From an uncultured Bacteroidales bacterium (GTDB lineage Bacteria > Bacteroidota > Bacteroidia > Bacteroidales > FEN-979), in assembly GCA_903877385.1 (NCBI GenBank), contig CAIRDP010000038.1:48325-112324 (forward strand): a DNA stretch of 64,000 nucleotides, in the 5' to 3' direction. The notes under the pieces are model-generated. The model had not been told where the DNA came from, did not search any database, and worked only from the letters and a program-made list of their open reading frames with translations. Within the stretch, counting starts at the first letter, position 1; every line of letters starts with the position of its first letter. This document shows, piece after piece, positions 53,684 to 62,391 of the stretch. The position numbers were made by a program, and so were the translations under genes.

Positions 53684-53730
53684 AATCCCCGGACATGGTT
53701 TTTAACCTGGCCCGGGGATTTTGGCTTTTT
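53684..53730 (+). terminator. Terminator after the T9SS protein
   Basis: AATCCCCGG (53684-53692) pairs perfectly with CCGGGGATT (53712-53720), followed by TTGGCTTTTT. The loop is long (19 bases), but the stem is GC-rich and the T-run is present. Confidence 0.7.
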
Positions 53731-53779
53731 GGAAACTGAAGGCCATCTGCCTTTCCGGTTTCCCTGCAGGTTTCATTGC

Positions 53780-54820
53780 CTAGGTTTCCTCCTTGTAATA
53801 CACCTTGTAATATTTTCCTTTTTCATCGCTTCCCTGCTCGATCAGCTCTCGGTTGCCATGGATATATATATGGAAGTTCTTATCGAGTTTGATCACGCTT
53901 TTAAAGATCCTGGCCTGCTTTTTAACCGCACTTTCCGAAATACTGAAATTATCGGCAATATCGATATCCTGGTCGCGCTGGAATGTGTCTTTGAAACGTC
54001 TGAAGGATTCGATGATCTCAGGGTTTTCTATTACTTCATTTGAAAATTCCTTCATATCGAAGCTCTCATTCTCCTTGAAGAACTTCACCGATTTATTGAG
54101 CAGGTCAACCTGGTCGGCTTTGGAAACTTCATATTGACGGGGGAGTTCCTGAGTCACAAAGTTCTTGCAAAGCGAAAGCACATTCTGAGTATTGTAATAT
54201 TCGTCCTTACGCTGTTTGACATGCAGAAACTCATCCATCCAGTACTGGGCTTCGGTCCCTTTATTGGTGTTATCAACCACAGCCACGATAAAACCGTTTT
54301 CTTTTTCGGTATTGAATATCAGGCAGCCCTTATCCAGCTTATTGATGTTAATGCCCTCTTCGCTTAATATTTCAAAACTGTCGCCCAATGCGAAAACTTT
54401 CAGGAAAGTATCCTTGTTTTCCGATTTAAAGAGCCCCAGGGCATCAACTCTTTCCCCGTCCAGGGCGCAATCTTTGAAATAAACCGTGTAAAACTCCCCG
54501 CCTTTTATTTTTGGATGGGTGCTTTTTTCATAGAGATGTTTTGCAAGATTTACCGATTGTTCGCACAGAGCGGCAGGTTCATCAAAAACCCTGCAGGCAT
54601 AGGTATAAACCTCGTTAAGGCCAAGATCGCTGTCGTGATAAAAAGTAAAGTACTCCTGCTTTTTGAAAGGAGTGAGAAAATAATCCAGGAACAAACCATC
54701 CAGGTCTTCATTAGTTTGAAAAACCGATTTCGATAAATGAAGCCCCTCCGTTAACTTATTCCCAACCTTATGAATTGCCATCCCTTTAATGGCAGCACTA
54801 TCCTTCAGAATCATTTCCAT
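53780..54820 (-). CDS. Nucleoid-associated protein, YejK/NdpA family
   Basis: A 346-residue DNA-binding protein of the YejK family. It has KSVFQTNEDLDGLFLDYFLTPFK and GLNEVYTYACRVFDEPAALCEQS near the N-terminus, CLIFNTEKENGFIVAVVDNT in the centre and the C-terminal DNA-binding-like FSISESAVKKQARIFKSVIKLD. The family binds chromosomal DNA; its role in Bacteroidota is not established. No signal peptide. It has a -7 element 24 bases upstream of its ATG. Confidence 0.88.
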   Translation of the reverse strand: MEMILKDSAAIKGMAIHKVGNKLTEGLHLSKSVFQTNEDLDGLFLDYFLTPFKKQEYFTFYHDSDLGLNEVYTYACRVFDEPAALCEQSVNLAKHLYEKSTHPKIKGGEFYTVYFKDCALDGERVDALGLFKSENKDTFLKVFALGDSFEILSEEGININKLDKGCLIFNTEKENGFIVAVVDNTNKGTEAQYWMDEFLHVKQRKDEYYNTQNVLSLCKNFVTQELPRQYEVSKADQVDLLNKSVKFFKENESFDMKEFSNEVIENPEIIESFRRFKDTFQRDQDIDIADNFSISESAVKKQARIFKSVIKLDKNFHIYIHGNRELIEQGSDEKGKYYKVYYKEET

Positions 54821-54843
54821 TTATTGCAGTGTTTTGGAATGAG

Positions 54844-54851
54844 CAAAGTTA
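54844..54851 (-). promoter_or_regulatory. -7 element of the nucleoid-associated protein gene
   Basis: Minus-strand TAACTTTG, an exact match 24 bases upstream of the ATG. No TTTG at 19-21 bases. Confidence 0.5.
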
Positions 54852-54915
54852 GTAAACGCAGGCTAGTATGATCTCAGGAATTTTCTGCGGATGAGGGAGC
54901 GGCGGTTAAAAATAT

Positions 54916-54946
54916 TTTTCAAATCAATGCCTGTTTCGTAGCTTTG
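54916..54946 (+). promoter_or_regulatory. Promoter of the TfoX-N gene
   Basis: TTTT (54916-54919), 19 bases, TAGCTTTG (54939-54946). The -7 box is exact, the -33 box has one mismatch. Confidence 0.6.
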
Positions 54947-54978
54947 GAATGTCCTATTATTAATATCAGCAAACCCTC

Positions 54979-55308
54979 ATGGCCACGAACAAAAATTTCA
55001 TTGAATTCATCACCGACCAGCTATCAGGTTCCGGCGAGATCACCAGCAAACTGATGTTTGGAGAATATGCAGTTTATCTCGATGGTAAAGTGGTTGCGCT
55101 GGCAGCCGATAATAAGTTTTTCGTCAAGCCAACCCAGGGCGGACGTGCATTTATAGGAAGCCCTGTTGAAGCTCCTGCATATCCCGGTGCGAAGCTTAGT
55201 TTTCTCATCGAAGACAAACTTGAAGACAGGGAATGGCTGTGCGAACTGATCAGGATCACCGCCATGGAGTTGCCGGACCCAAAGCCTAAAAAGAAAAAAG
55301 GGAAGTAA
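54979..55308 (+). CDS. TfoX N-terminal domain protein
   Basis: A 109-residue protein consisting of a TfoX_N domain: FIEFITDQLSGSGEITSKLMFGEYAVYLDG, VVALAADNKFFVKPT and PGAKLSFLIEDKLED, with a lysine-rich tail. In gamma-proteobacteria TfoX controls natural competence, but standalone TfoX-N proteins occur widely and need not do so. The C-terminal TfoX domain is absent. A hairpin follows 9 bases after the stop. The gene is on its own promoter. Confidence 0.88.
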   Translation: MATNKNFIEFITDQLSGSGEITSKLMFGEYAVYLDGKVVALAADNKFFVKPTQGGRAFIGSPVEAPAYPGAKLSFLIEDKLEDREWLCELIRITAMELPDPKPKKKKGK

Positions 55309-55317
55309 TGACAGAAA

Positions 55318-55337
55318 GGCTGATTGAACAATCAGCC
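55318..55337 (+). terminator. Hairpin after the TfoX-N gene
   Basis: GGCTGATT pairs perfectly with AATCAGCC around GAAC, 9 bases after the stop. The T-rich stretch lies 12 or more bases further on, so its efficiency as a terminator is uncertain. Confidence 0.5.
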
Positions 55338-55369
55338 CATTAATAAGAGTTTTCTTCATTTTTGACTTA

Positions 55370-56203
55370 ATGATGCTCCCTTTGATTCGTAATGTATTGA
55401 TTTCAATAATGATTTTGCTCGCTCCATTTAGGGTGTTCAGCCAGTATTTTTCTAGTGTTGTATTTTCCAAAGAGACAAAATTGCCGGTCGGTTTTGTGAA
55501 CATTGGCATTATTTCTGCAAACGTCGGAACTGTTTCGGATGAGACCGGCCATTTTTCGCTGAAAATTGATTCTGTTTATAATCAGGATTCCTTGAGATTT
55601 TCAATGATAGGTTATGAATCGAAAACCTTCCTGGTAAGGCAATTCTGCACAGATTCGATTCGCGAAATATTCCTGGATTCCCGTATTTATGAATTAAAAG
55701 AATCAGAAATAGTTTATGATAAAACCAGGGAAATTGTCCTTGGAAGTCCTGTTATTCCTGATAACCTGTCTGCAGGTTTTGCATATAATGACCTTGGCTG
55801 TGAAATGGGTATACAGGTGGAAGTAAGAAAAATGGTTCTCATCAATGACATAAACCTGGATGTTGCAAGCTGCACCTTTGATTCGGTGATATACAGGTTA
55901 AACATATATCGGCAATCAGGCCAGGCCGGGTTTATTAATATATTGACAAGGCCTGTTTATGTTTCATTTGCCAGGGAAAAGATCAATAAGACGGTTACAT
56001 TCGATCTGGGCAGTTACTCGATTTATCTGAAAGGAGCATACCTGGTAACCCTTGAATTATATAAAGACCTGGGAGAAGGCAGCCTTCAGTTCTGGTCAGA
56101 AAACACGAAAGGCGCAACCTGGTTTAGAAAAACATGTGAAGGTAAGTGGCATACCTGCCCGGGGAACATAGGAATGTTTTTACATGCTCAGCTGGTAAAA
56201 TAG
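55370..56203 (+). CDS. Exported CarboxypepD_reg-like domain protein
   Basis: A 277-residue protein with a signal peptide (about residues 1-25). An N-terminal carboxypeptidase-regulatory-like beta-sandwich (SVVFSKETKLPVGFVNIGI, TVSDETGHFSLKID, LRFSMIGYESKTFLVR, SRIYELKESEIVY) is followed by a strand-rich C-terminal part (ISVYKLNIYRQ-like; YVSFAREKINKTVTFDL). No catalytic residues. It is convergent with the metallopeptidase-like gene (2-base gap). Periplasmic or surface-exposed; function unknown. Confidence 0.7.
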   Translation: MMLPLIRNVLISIMILLAPFRVFSQYFSSVVFSKETKLPVGFVNIGIISANVGTVSDETGHFSLKIDSVYNQDSLRFSMIGYESKTFLVRQFCTDSIREIFLDSRIYELKESEIVYDKTREIVLGSPVIPDNLSAGFAYNDLGCEMGIQVEVRKMVLINDINLDVASCTFDSVIYRLNIYRQSGQAGFINILTRPVYVSFAREKINKTVTFDLGSYSIYLKGAYLVTLELYKDLGEGSLQFWSENTKGATWFRKTCEGKWHTCPGNIGMFLHAQLVK

Positions 56204-56204
56204 A

Positions 56205-57497
56205 TCAGGGCATTATGAGCGAATAGTTCCCGGTATTCTCATTTTTTGAAACCTTATAGCCGTCGTTAAGTTCCAGAGTCCAGCCATCCCCGCTGACGGT
56301 TTTATTTTCAGTTTTCAGGGGAACGCTCACCGAAATTTTATCCCAGCCGGGGCTCATGAGGGCTCCGTTATTAATCATCAGGATTCCCCAGACATCGGTG
56401 ATCCTGGCATTCTTGTAAAATGAACCTTTATCTTCAACCGGGACGATATTCCTTGGGTCAAAAGAGATATTCATTTTCACAAGCCTGATTTCAAAGTGAG
56501 GCTGATCCACAAACTTACTTTTTAATTCAGAGATCAGGCGTTTTGCTTTAGCCTCTCTTTCCGTTTCCTGGGCAATGATCAGTTTCCCGTTATACTGGTC
56601 TGAAATCTCTTCAACCCTGGCTTTTAAGTTAGAAGGCAGGGTGATATTGAATGCTTTGATAAAATAAACAGCCAGGTTGGTGTGTATGTTGATCTCCCTG
56701 TTCCAGCCAGCCTTGTCCGGGTAAAGCAAATATCCGTAAACAGGCGTTGTCTGGTAGGCAAAAGAACGGACGAATGTTGGAAATGTCATGAACTGATCCA
56801 TACGCTGAACAATGTCTTTGACAGCATCATCCCTGCTCATATTGCTTATTATTAAACCGGTGTACTCAGCAATACCCTCATTTAGTTCCAGGAGATTTTC
56901 GCTTGAATCAGCACCCGGGTAAAGGGAATACCGAAACATGCGAAATGTAAACGCATCGGTAAGGCATTGTTTTCTTTCTGTGGATGAAGTGCATTGTATG
57001 GCCTTCTTCAGGGCTTCCAGTTCAAGCCTCAGGTATATCCTCCCGTCTTTCTGGTCAAGATGATTGTTCGCAACATTAAATAACCTGAAACCAAGTGAAG
57101 GTTGTGAAACATGAAATAATTCATGGGCCATAAGGTTGATCCTGTCCTCTTTGTTTGAAGGGAGTGGCAGCTTGATCATAGCCCAATCCCTCCCGTTCCA
57201 GTGGCTGGAAGTATTGGCGATGTTCACATTTTCGGGTAGTACGCATGAATAAACGGACCCATTAAGTTTCAATAATCCTGCGGAATCAGGGACATTTGCA
57301 AACAGTTGCCTTGTTTCCGGATTTACCAGCAGGATTGGTCCATAGAGATCTTTATTCCAGAGATCGCGATGTGCCCATGTCGCGTCTTTGAGTTCCCTTA
57401 AATAAACTGCCAGGCTGTCGTTTGTCACGACCGGAGTTTGCCCGTTAACCAGAGCGAATTGTAAGAAAAACGCAACTGACGCTATCAGATGTTTCAT
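56205..57497 (-). CDS. Exported zinc-metallopeptidase-like protein
   Basis: A 430-residue protein. The ATG at 57495-57497 gives the signal peptide MKHLIASVAFFLQFALVNGQ; the longer frame uses TTG. It has a HExxH zinc motif (INLMAHELFHVSQ) and a distal ELNEGIAEYTGL segment that could supply the third ligand, a gluzincin-like arrangement. The rest is strand-helix mix with no family I recognise and a C-terminal beta part of about 110 residues (VSVPLKTENKTVSGDGWTLE). Proteolytic activity is inferred from the motif alone. Confidence 0.72.
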   Translation of the reverse strand: MKHLIASVAFFLQFALVNGQTPVVTNDSLAVYLRELKDATWAHRDLWNKDLYGPILLVNPETRQLFANVPDSAGLLKLNGSVYSCVLPENVNIANTSSHWNGRDWAMIKLPLPSNKEDRINLMAHELFHVSQPSLGFRLFNVANNHLDQKDGRIYLRLELEALKKAIQCTSSTERKQCLTDAFTFRMFRYSLYPGADSSENLLELNEGIAEYTGLIISNMSRDDAVKDIVQRMDQFMTFPTFVRSFAYQTTPVYGYLLYPDKAGWNREINIHTNLAVYFIKAFNITLPSNLKARVEEISDQYNGKLIIAQETEREAKAKRLISELKSKFVDQPHFEIRLVKMNISFDPRNIVPVEDKGSFYKNARITDVWGILMINNGALMSPGWDKISVSVPLKTENKTVSGDGWTLELNDGYKVSKNENTGNYSLIMP

Positions 57498-57642
57498 AGA
57501 TGAATCCAAATGTTTGTAATGACGTTACTGCCGGATTTACCTTGGTTAGCCGGCTCTTTGGGGGTAAAGATATAAAAAAAATCAGAATGTAAAAATTGGA
57601 AATGCCTGGCTCCTGATCTGCTTCAAGGCCGCCAAAATTCTA

Positions 57643-57650
57643 TATATTTG
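57643..57650 (+). promoter_or_regulatory. -7 element of the GT-C gene
   Basis: TATATTTG, exact TAnnTTTG, 23 bases before the ATG at 57673. -33 position is GCTT, a poor match. Confidence 0.5.
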
Positions 57651-57672
57651 TTTAACAATATTGTCAGAACAG

Positions 57673-59208
57673 ATGAATTCAAAAAATCGAAAAACCAGTT
57701 ATTGGTACCTCGCCGGACTCTCCTTGTTTGCTTTTGTAATTTTCATGATCAGCAGCAGCATCAAGCAATATGGTTTTTTTATCGACGAACTCTATTTTAT
57801 GGCTTGTGCCAAAAGACTGGCCTTTGGTTATATTGATCAGCCGCCACTTTCCATTGTCTTATTAAGCGTGGTTCAAAACCTCTTTGGACATAACATATTT
57901 GCCATACGATTTCTACCGGCTGTAAGCATTGCTGCAACGGTATTTATGACCGGTTTGATTGCCAGGCGCCTGGGTGGAAGTAACAGGAGCATGTTCCTTG
58001 CAGGATTAGCGGTCATGATTATGCCCGTATTCATTTTATTTGGCAGTTTTTATTCCATGAATGCCTATGAACCACTTATATGGACATCAGTTATATATTT
58101 TGTGATTATGATGGTTCAGGAGAACAACGAAAGGTATTGGCTGCATATTGGAATTCTCCTGGGGATTGGCCTGGAGATGAAACATACCATGATACTTTAT
58201 GGAATGGCTCTCATCATCGGGCTTTTATTTTCAGATAAAAGGGGACTGTTGTTTAACCGCTGGATACTGTTGGGAGGATTGGCCTGTTTTATCCTTATTA
58301 TTCCCAACCTCGTCTGGCAGTATATCCATCATTTTCCGTCATTGGAACTTTACAGGAACTCATTTTCATCAAAAAACATCAGTAAATCATACTTACAGGT
58401 CATAGCTGAACAAATTATTTTTGTAAATCCGTTTACCTTTCCCTTATGGCTAACCGGCCTGGTTGTTCTCGTGTTTCCAAAGGGAAAGCCTTACCGGTTT
58501 ATGCTTTTTGCATATGTTTTCCTTTTGTTGGTGATGTTGGCGGGGCATTCGAGCCGGCCCGACCGCATTGCTTCAATCTATACATTTTTCATGGCCTCCG
58601 GAGCGGTGGCTCTTGAGAATTACCTGGATAAATCCTGGTTAAGGTTCAGCCAGCTAATTGCTGCTACCTTATTGATTGCGGGCGGAATAATATTCACTCC
58701 TGTTTTTTGTCCGATCTTATCTCCCTTGCTAACAAAAAAATATATCTCCCGTCTGGGATTACATTTTGATCTTGAAGCGGGTAAAGTGGGCGAACCTTTG
58801 CCTCAATGGCTGGCCGACCGAATTGGCTGGAGGGAACTGGCGGCTGAAGTTGCAAAGGTTTACCAGGCCTTGCCGGGTAATGAAAAACGAAATACAGTTA
58901 TTCTTTCCACCAATTATGGCGAAGCCGGGGCGCTGGAGTTATACGGTTCCGGGTTTGGTTTACCCCATGTCTATTGCACCCATAACAGTTTTCATTCCTG
59001 GGGGCCGCCTTCCGATTCCATACAAACATTCATTGCCGTTTTCATTGATATAGATGATGTTCGACCCAGGTTCAAAAGTGTCGAAAAAGCCGCGGATTAT
59101 TATTGTCCTGATTGCACAAAGCAGCAAAGAGATATACCGATCTATATCCTTAGGGGACCCAATTTCTCAGTGGAAAAGGAGTGGGTGAATTTTAAAAGTT
59201 ACCATTAA
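57673..59208 (+). CDS. GT-C membrane glycosyltransferase (GT39/ArnT-like)
   Basis: A 511-residue polytopic membrane enzyme with about 11 helices. The first extracytoplasmic loop has the acidic FFIDELYFMACAKRL motif (GT-C DE pair), and YIDQPPLSIVLLS is typical of PMT/ArnT/glycosyltransferase family 39. Such enzymes use a lipid-linked sugar donor in the periplasm to modify lipid A, proteins or glycans. A C-terminal soluble domain follows the last helix (about 380-511). The acceptor is unknown. The chosen ATG follows an exact -7 element; the longer frame starts with TTG. Confidence 0.82.
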   Translation: MNSKNRKTSYWYLAGLSLFAFVIFMISSSIKQYGFFIDELYFMACAKRLAFGYIDQPPLSIVLLSVVQNLFGHNIFAIRFLPAVSIAATVFMTGLIARRLGGSNRSMFLAGLAVMIMPVFILFGSFYSMNAYEPLIWTSVIYFVIMMVQENNERYWLHIGILLGIGLEMKHTMILYGMALIIGLLFSDKRGLLFNRWILLGGLACFILIIPNLVWQYIHHFPSLELYRNSFSSKNISKSYLQVIAEQIIFVNPFTFPLWLTGLVVLVFPKGKPYRFMLFAYVFLLLVMLAGHSSRPDRIASIYTFFMASGAVALENYLDKSWLRFSQLIAATLLIAGGIIFTPVFCPILSPLLTKKYISRLGLHFDLEAGKVGEPLPQWLADRIGWRELAAEVAKVYQALPGNEKRNTVILSTNYGEAGALELYGSGFGLPHVYCTHNSFHSWGPPSDSIQTFIAVFIDIDDVRPRFKSVEKAADYYCPDCTKQQRDIPIYILRGPNFSVEKEWVNFKSYH

Positions 59209-59224
59209 TCAGTCCCCTGAACTC

Positions 59225-60586
59225 TTATTTCGCTTGTTCAACGGCAATCAGAAAGTGCTGAGTGCGAAAGAATATGGCATTTCCCGAAATGGCCGGGGTA
59301 GCCATGCAAACATCTTTCATGGAATTTTTGGCAATCAGTTTAAACTCAGGACCCACTTTGACCACATAGATATTCCCTTCTTCGGAGCTGAAGTAAAGTT
59401 TGCCGTCAGCTGCAATGCCTGAAGCAGAGAAAGCTTCTTTCAGACTCTCTTTATACTTGACTTCGCCGGTGAGGGCATCAAAGCACGTAAACATGCCGTT
59501 GACCTGAAGATTATACAGGTAACCCTTGTAAACCAGTGGAGTTTGCATATAGGCCCCTCCGCGTTTGACACTCCATAATATGTACTTGTTTCGGGTGCTA
59601 TCGGGTGCCAGGGTAATATCACCTATGGCATCAGGATTCACGACAAAAATGGGTGATGATTTTCCATGTGCGCTGTTGAGGTAAATATATCCGTTGGCAA
59701 AAACCGGGGTAGGAGCAGGGGCATCCCCACCACCGCTCATTGTCCATATCTCTTTCCCCGTTTCAAAGTCATATCCGCAGATATGCCTAAACCCGTTGGC
59801 AATAACCATGGTTTTACCATTATGTGTAAAGACCGCAGGAGTGCACCATGTTGAAACCTCATCACCCCGGGATGTTCTCCATCTCTCATTACCTGTTGTA
59901 AGGTCCATTGCGGCAATGAAGGGCCCGGCCGGGATATCACACTGTACTATGATTGTCCCGTTATAGATGACCGGTGAACTGGCATATCCCCATTCAACAG
60001 CTGTTTCGGTGTACGGACCGGGATTGAGTATCCCCATGTCTTTGCTCCACACAAGATTTCCCTGGAAATCGTAACAATACAAACCCTCGGAACCAAACAG
60101 GGCAACAATGTAATGCCCGTCGGTGGCTGGTGTGCAGTTGGCCTGGGAGGATTTCGTATGCCGTTTGGATTTCGGTATCCCTTTATGTGCAACCCTTTCC
60201 CAGATGATCTTCCCTGTATTCTTATCAAGGCAGTAAACCCTGAACTCATGCTCCTGGGAATCATCCGCTTCATCAATATCACCGTATAAACCGACCTTAA
60301 GGGATTCTTCAGTTTTAAGATTGACTGCGGATGTCAGTATCAGGTAATCATTCCATATCACGGGGCAAGAGTGGGCCAGCCCGGGGATGGCGGTCTTCCA
60401 TTTGATGTTGATGTTGCTGTCGATGCACCATTTTTCAGGAGTTACAGAGCCATCGAGGTAACCCCTTCCCCAGGGGCCGCGGAACCCGGGCCATTGATGG
60501 TCATAAACTTCCTGTGAAACAAGGAATTGCCCGGCATGGCATAACAGCAAGGTTGTGAGTGAGATATACAGGAATGATCTGAACAT
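59225..60586 (-). CDS. Exported PQQ-like beta-propeller protein
   Basis: A 453-residue protein with a signal peptide. Repeated PQQ/BamB-like blades include INIKWKTAIPGLAHSCPVIW, VYCLDKNTGKIIWERVA, LYCYDFQGNLVWSKDM, MDLTTGNERWRTSRG and ICGYDFETGKEIWTMSGGG. Eight blades are likely. No PQQ-binding catalytic set, so it may be a scaffold or BamB-like factor. The stop converges with the GT-C gene (16-base gap). It has an exact -7 element only 9 bases from the ATG. Confidence 0.85.
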   Translation of the reverse strand: MFRSFLYISLTTLLLCHAGQFLVSQEVYDHQWPGFRGPWGRGYLDGSVTPEKWCIDSNINIKWKTAIPGLAHSCPVIWNDYLILTSAVNLKTEESLKVGLYGDIDEADDSQEHEFRVYCLDKNTGKIIWERVAHKGIPKSKRHTKSSQANCTPATDGHYIVALFGSEGLYCYDFQGNLVWSKDMGILNPGPYTETAVEWGYASSPVIYNGTIIVQCDIPAGPFIAAMDLTTGNERWRTSRGDEVSTWCTPAVFTHNGKTMVIANGFRHICGYDFETGKEIWTMSGGGDAPAPTPVFANGYIYLNSAHGKSSPIFVVNPDAIGDITLAPDSTRNKYILWSVKRGGAYMQTPLVYKGYLYNLQVNGMFTCFDALTGEVKYKESLKEAFSASGIAADGKLYFSSEEGNIYVVKVGPEFKLIAKNSMKDVCMATPAISGNAIFFRTQHFLIAVEQAK

Positions 60587-60594
60587 AAGTACTA

Positions 60595-60602
60595 CAAATA
60601 TA
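60595..60602 (-). promoter_or_regulatory. -7 element of the PQQ-like gene, near-leaderless
   Basis: Minus-strand TATATTTG, exact TAnnTTTG. Its 3' end is 8 bases from the ATG at 60586, so the transcript would have almost no 5' leader if this element is used. Confidence 0.45.
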
Positions 60603-60780
60603 ATTCATTGCAGAAAGCTTTTTTAAGTAAGAACCAATTGTTGTTTTTTTTTGATATAAATTTTCGTAAAATTAACATTTTACATTCCTTGTTTATTGCA
60701 ACAAATGTGCACTTAGCACGTTCAATATCTTAATAAAGAATTATATTGCCTGATGATTGTATCTGGCGGTAAAAAATCAA

Positions 60781-62358
60781 ATGATTATGAGTATTAGTGA
60801 GTCCGGCGGTCCTGAAAAACCGGCTTCTGTTCATGATGACCATTACCTGATCGAACAAGCCCTAAACCGGGAGCGTTACCTGATGGCTGCGTTGATGGAC
60901 AATGTTCCGGATCATATTTATTTCAAGGATCTTGAATGCAGGTTCATCAGGAATAACATGGCTCACGCGATTTCCTTCGGCTTAAAGGACCCTTCGGAAA
61001 TGATAGGCAAAACCGACTTTGATTTCTTCATGGAGGATGTTGCGCGCCAACAGTATAATGATGAGAAGGAAATCATCCGCACAGGGCTGTCGATGAATAA
61101 GGAAGAACGAACCATCAGGAGCGACGGCTCGGTGAACTGGTACAGCACAACCAAAATGCCCTTGAGGGAGAAAAATGGGAATATCGTTGGAACGTTTGGC
61201 ATTTCAAGGGATATAACGAAGAGGAAGGGGACTGAGCATGAACTCATCAAACTTTCAAAGGCAGTTGAACAAAGCCCTGTCAGCATTATCATCACCGACC
61301 CTGAAGGCGATATAGAATATGCAAATCCTAAAGCCTGCGAAACCACGGGGTATTCGCAAAGGGAATTGCTTGGCCGAAATCCGAGAGTGTTAAAGTCGGG
61401 GGAGACAAGGGCTGAAGAATATGAAACTCTGTGGAATACCATCCTGGCGGGCAATCAGTGGAAGGGATTGTTCCACAATAAAAAGAAGAACGGCAAGCTT
61501 TACTGGGAATCGGCTACCATTGCTCCCATCAGGGATAACAGCGGAAATATCACACAATTCCTGGGAGTTAAAGAAGACATTACCGAACGTCTGGAAGTTG
61601 AAAACGCCCTCCGTGAAAGCGAAGCCCAGCTAAGATTAAAGAATGAGGAACTGGTAAGGATCAATGCCGAAAAGGACAAGTTCTTCTCCATTATAGCCCA
61701 TGACCTGAGAAGCCCGTTCAATTCATTTCTGAATCTTACAGAAATTATGGCTGAAGAGGTGCATGAAATGAGCCAGGAAAAGATAATACAGCTCGCTACC
61801 TCAATGAGCAGATCGGCCGGGGCATTATTTGTCCTTCTTGAGAACCTGCTGGACTGGTCCAGGATGAAGCGAGGTCTGACAAGTTTTGAACCTGAGCGGG
61901 TCCCGCTAAAGGATATTGTAAACAATGTTCTCAACCTCATTGCCGGACTTGCGGTCAATAAGCAAATCGGTGTGAATGTCCTGATCCCCTCTGAACCGGA
62001 AGTCTATGCTGATAAACAGATGCTCGGGGCCACCCTGAGGAACCTTGTCACGAACGCGATAAAATTCACCAGCGAAGGCGGACAGGTAGTGATCAGTGCA
62101 AAAATCACGACTGAAGGGGACTTTGTTTTGATTTCGGTCCGCGACACCGGAATAGGCATGGACCAGTCACGGCTCTCACGTTTATTCAGACTTGACGAGG
62201 ATGTAAGCCGTAAGGGCACAGGAGGAGAATCGAGCAGCGGGCTCGGGCTGCTCCTTTGCAAAGAGTTTGTCGAAAAAAACGGGGGAAAGATCTGGGCCGA
62301 AAGCGAGGAAAACAGAGGCTCGACATTCAGGTTCACCGTTCCCTTATGGCGCTTATAG
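60781..62358 (+). CDS. Soluble PAS histidine kinase
   Basis: A 525-residue protein (start ATG 60781; an earlier TTG frame is preceded by a stop). Two PAS domains (about 35-150 with VPDHIYFKDLECRFIRNN, and 155-285 with AVEQSPVSIIITDPEGDIEY) each end in an ITKRK or ITERLEVE-type sequence. A HisKA with His in FFSIIAHDLRSPFNSFL and a HATPase with NLVTNAIKFTSEGG, DTGIGMD and SSGLGLLLCKEF follow. No receiver domain and no membrane segment. It would need a separate response regulator, which is not adjacent. Confidence 0.9.
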   Translation: MIMSISESGGPEKPASVHDDHYLIEQALNRERYLMAALMDNVPDHIYFKDLECRFIRNNMAHAISFGLKDPSEMIGKTDFDFFMEDVARQQYNDEKEIIRTGLSMNKEERTIRSDGSVNWYSTTKMPLREKNGNIVGTFGISRDITKRKGTEHELIKLSKAVEQSPVSIIITDPEGDIEYANPKACETTGYSQRELLGRNPRVLKSGETRAEEYETLWNTILAGNQWKGLFHNKKKNGKLYWESATIAPIRDNSGNITQFLGVKEDITERLEVENALRESEAQLRLKNEELVRINAEKDKFFSIIAHDLRSPFNSFLNLTEIMAEEVHEMSQEKIIQLATSMSRSAGALFVLLENLLDWSRMKRGLTSFEPERVPLKDIVNNVLNLIAGLAVNKQIGVNVLIPSEPEVYADKQMLGATLRNLVTNAIKFTSEGGQVVISAKITTEGDFVLISVRDTGIGMDQSRLSRLFRLDEDVSRKGTGGESSSGLGLLLCKEFVEKNGGKIWAESEENRGSTFRFTVPLWRL

Positions 62359-62391
62359 CAATAATTGCATCGAGATTAACGCTTGAAACGT

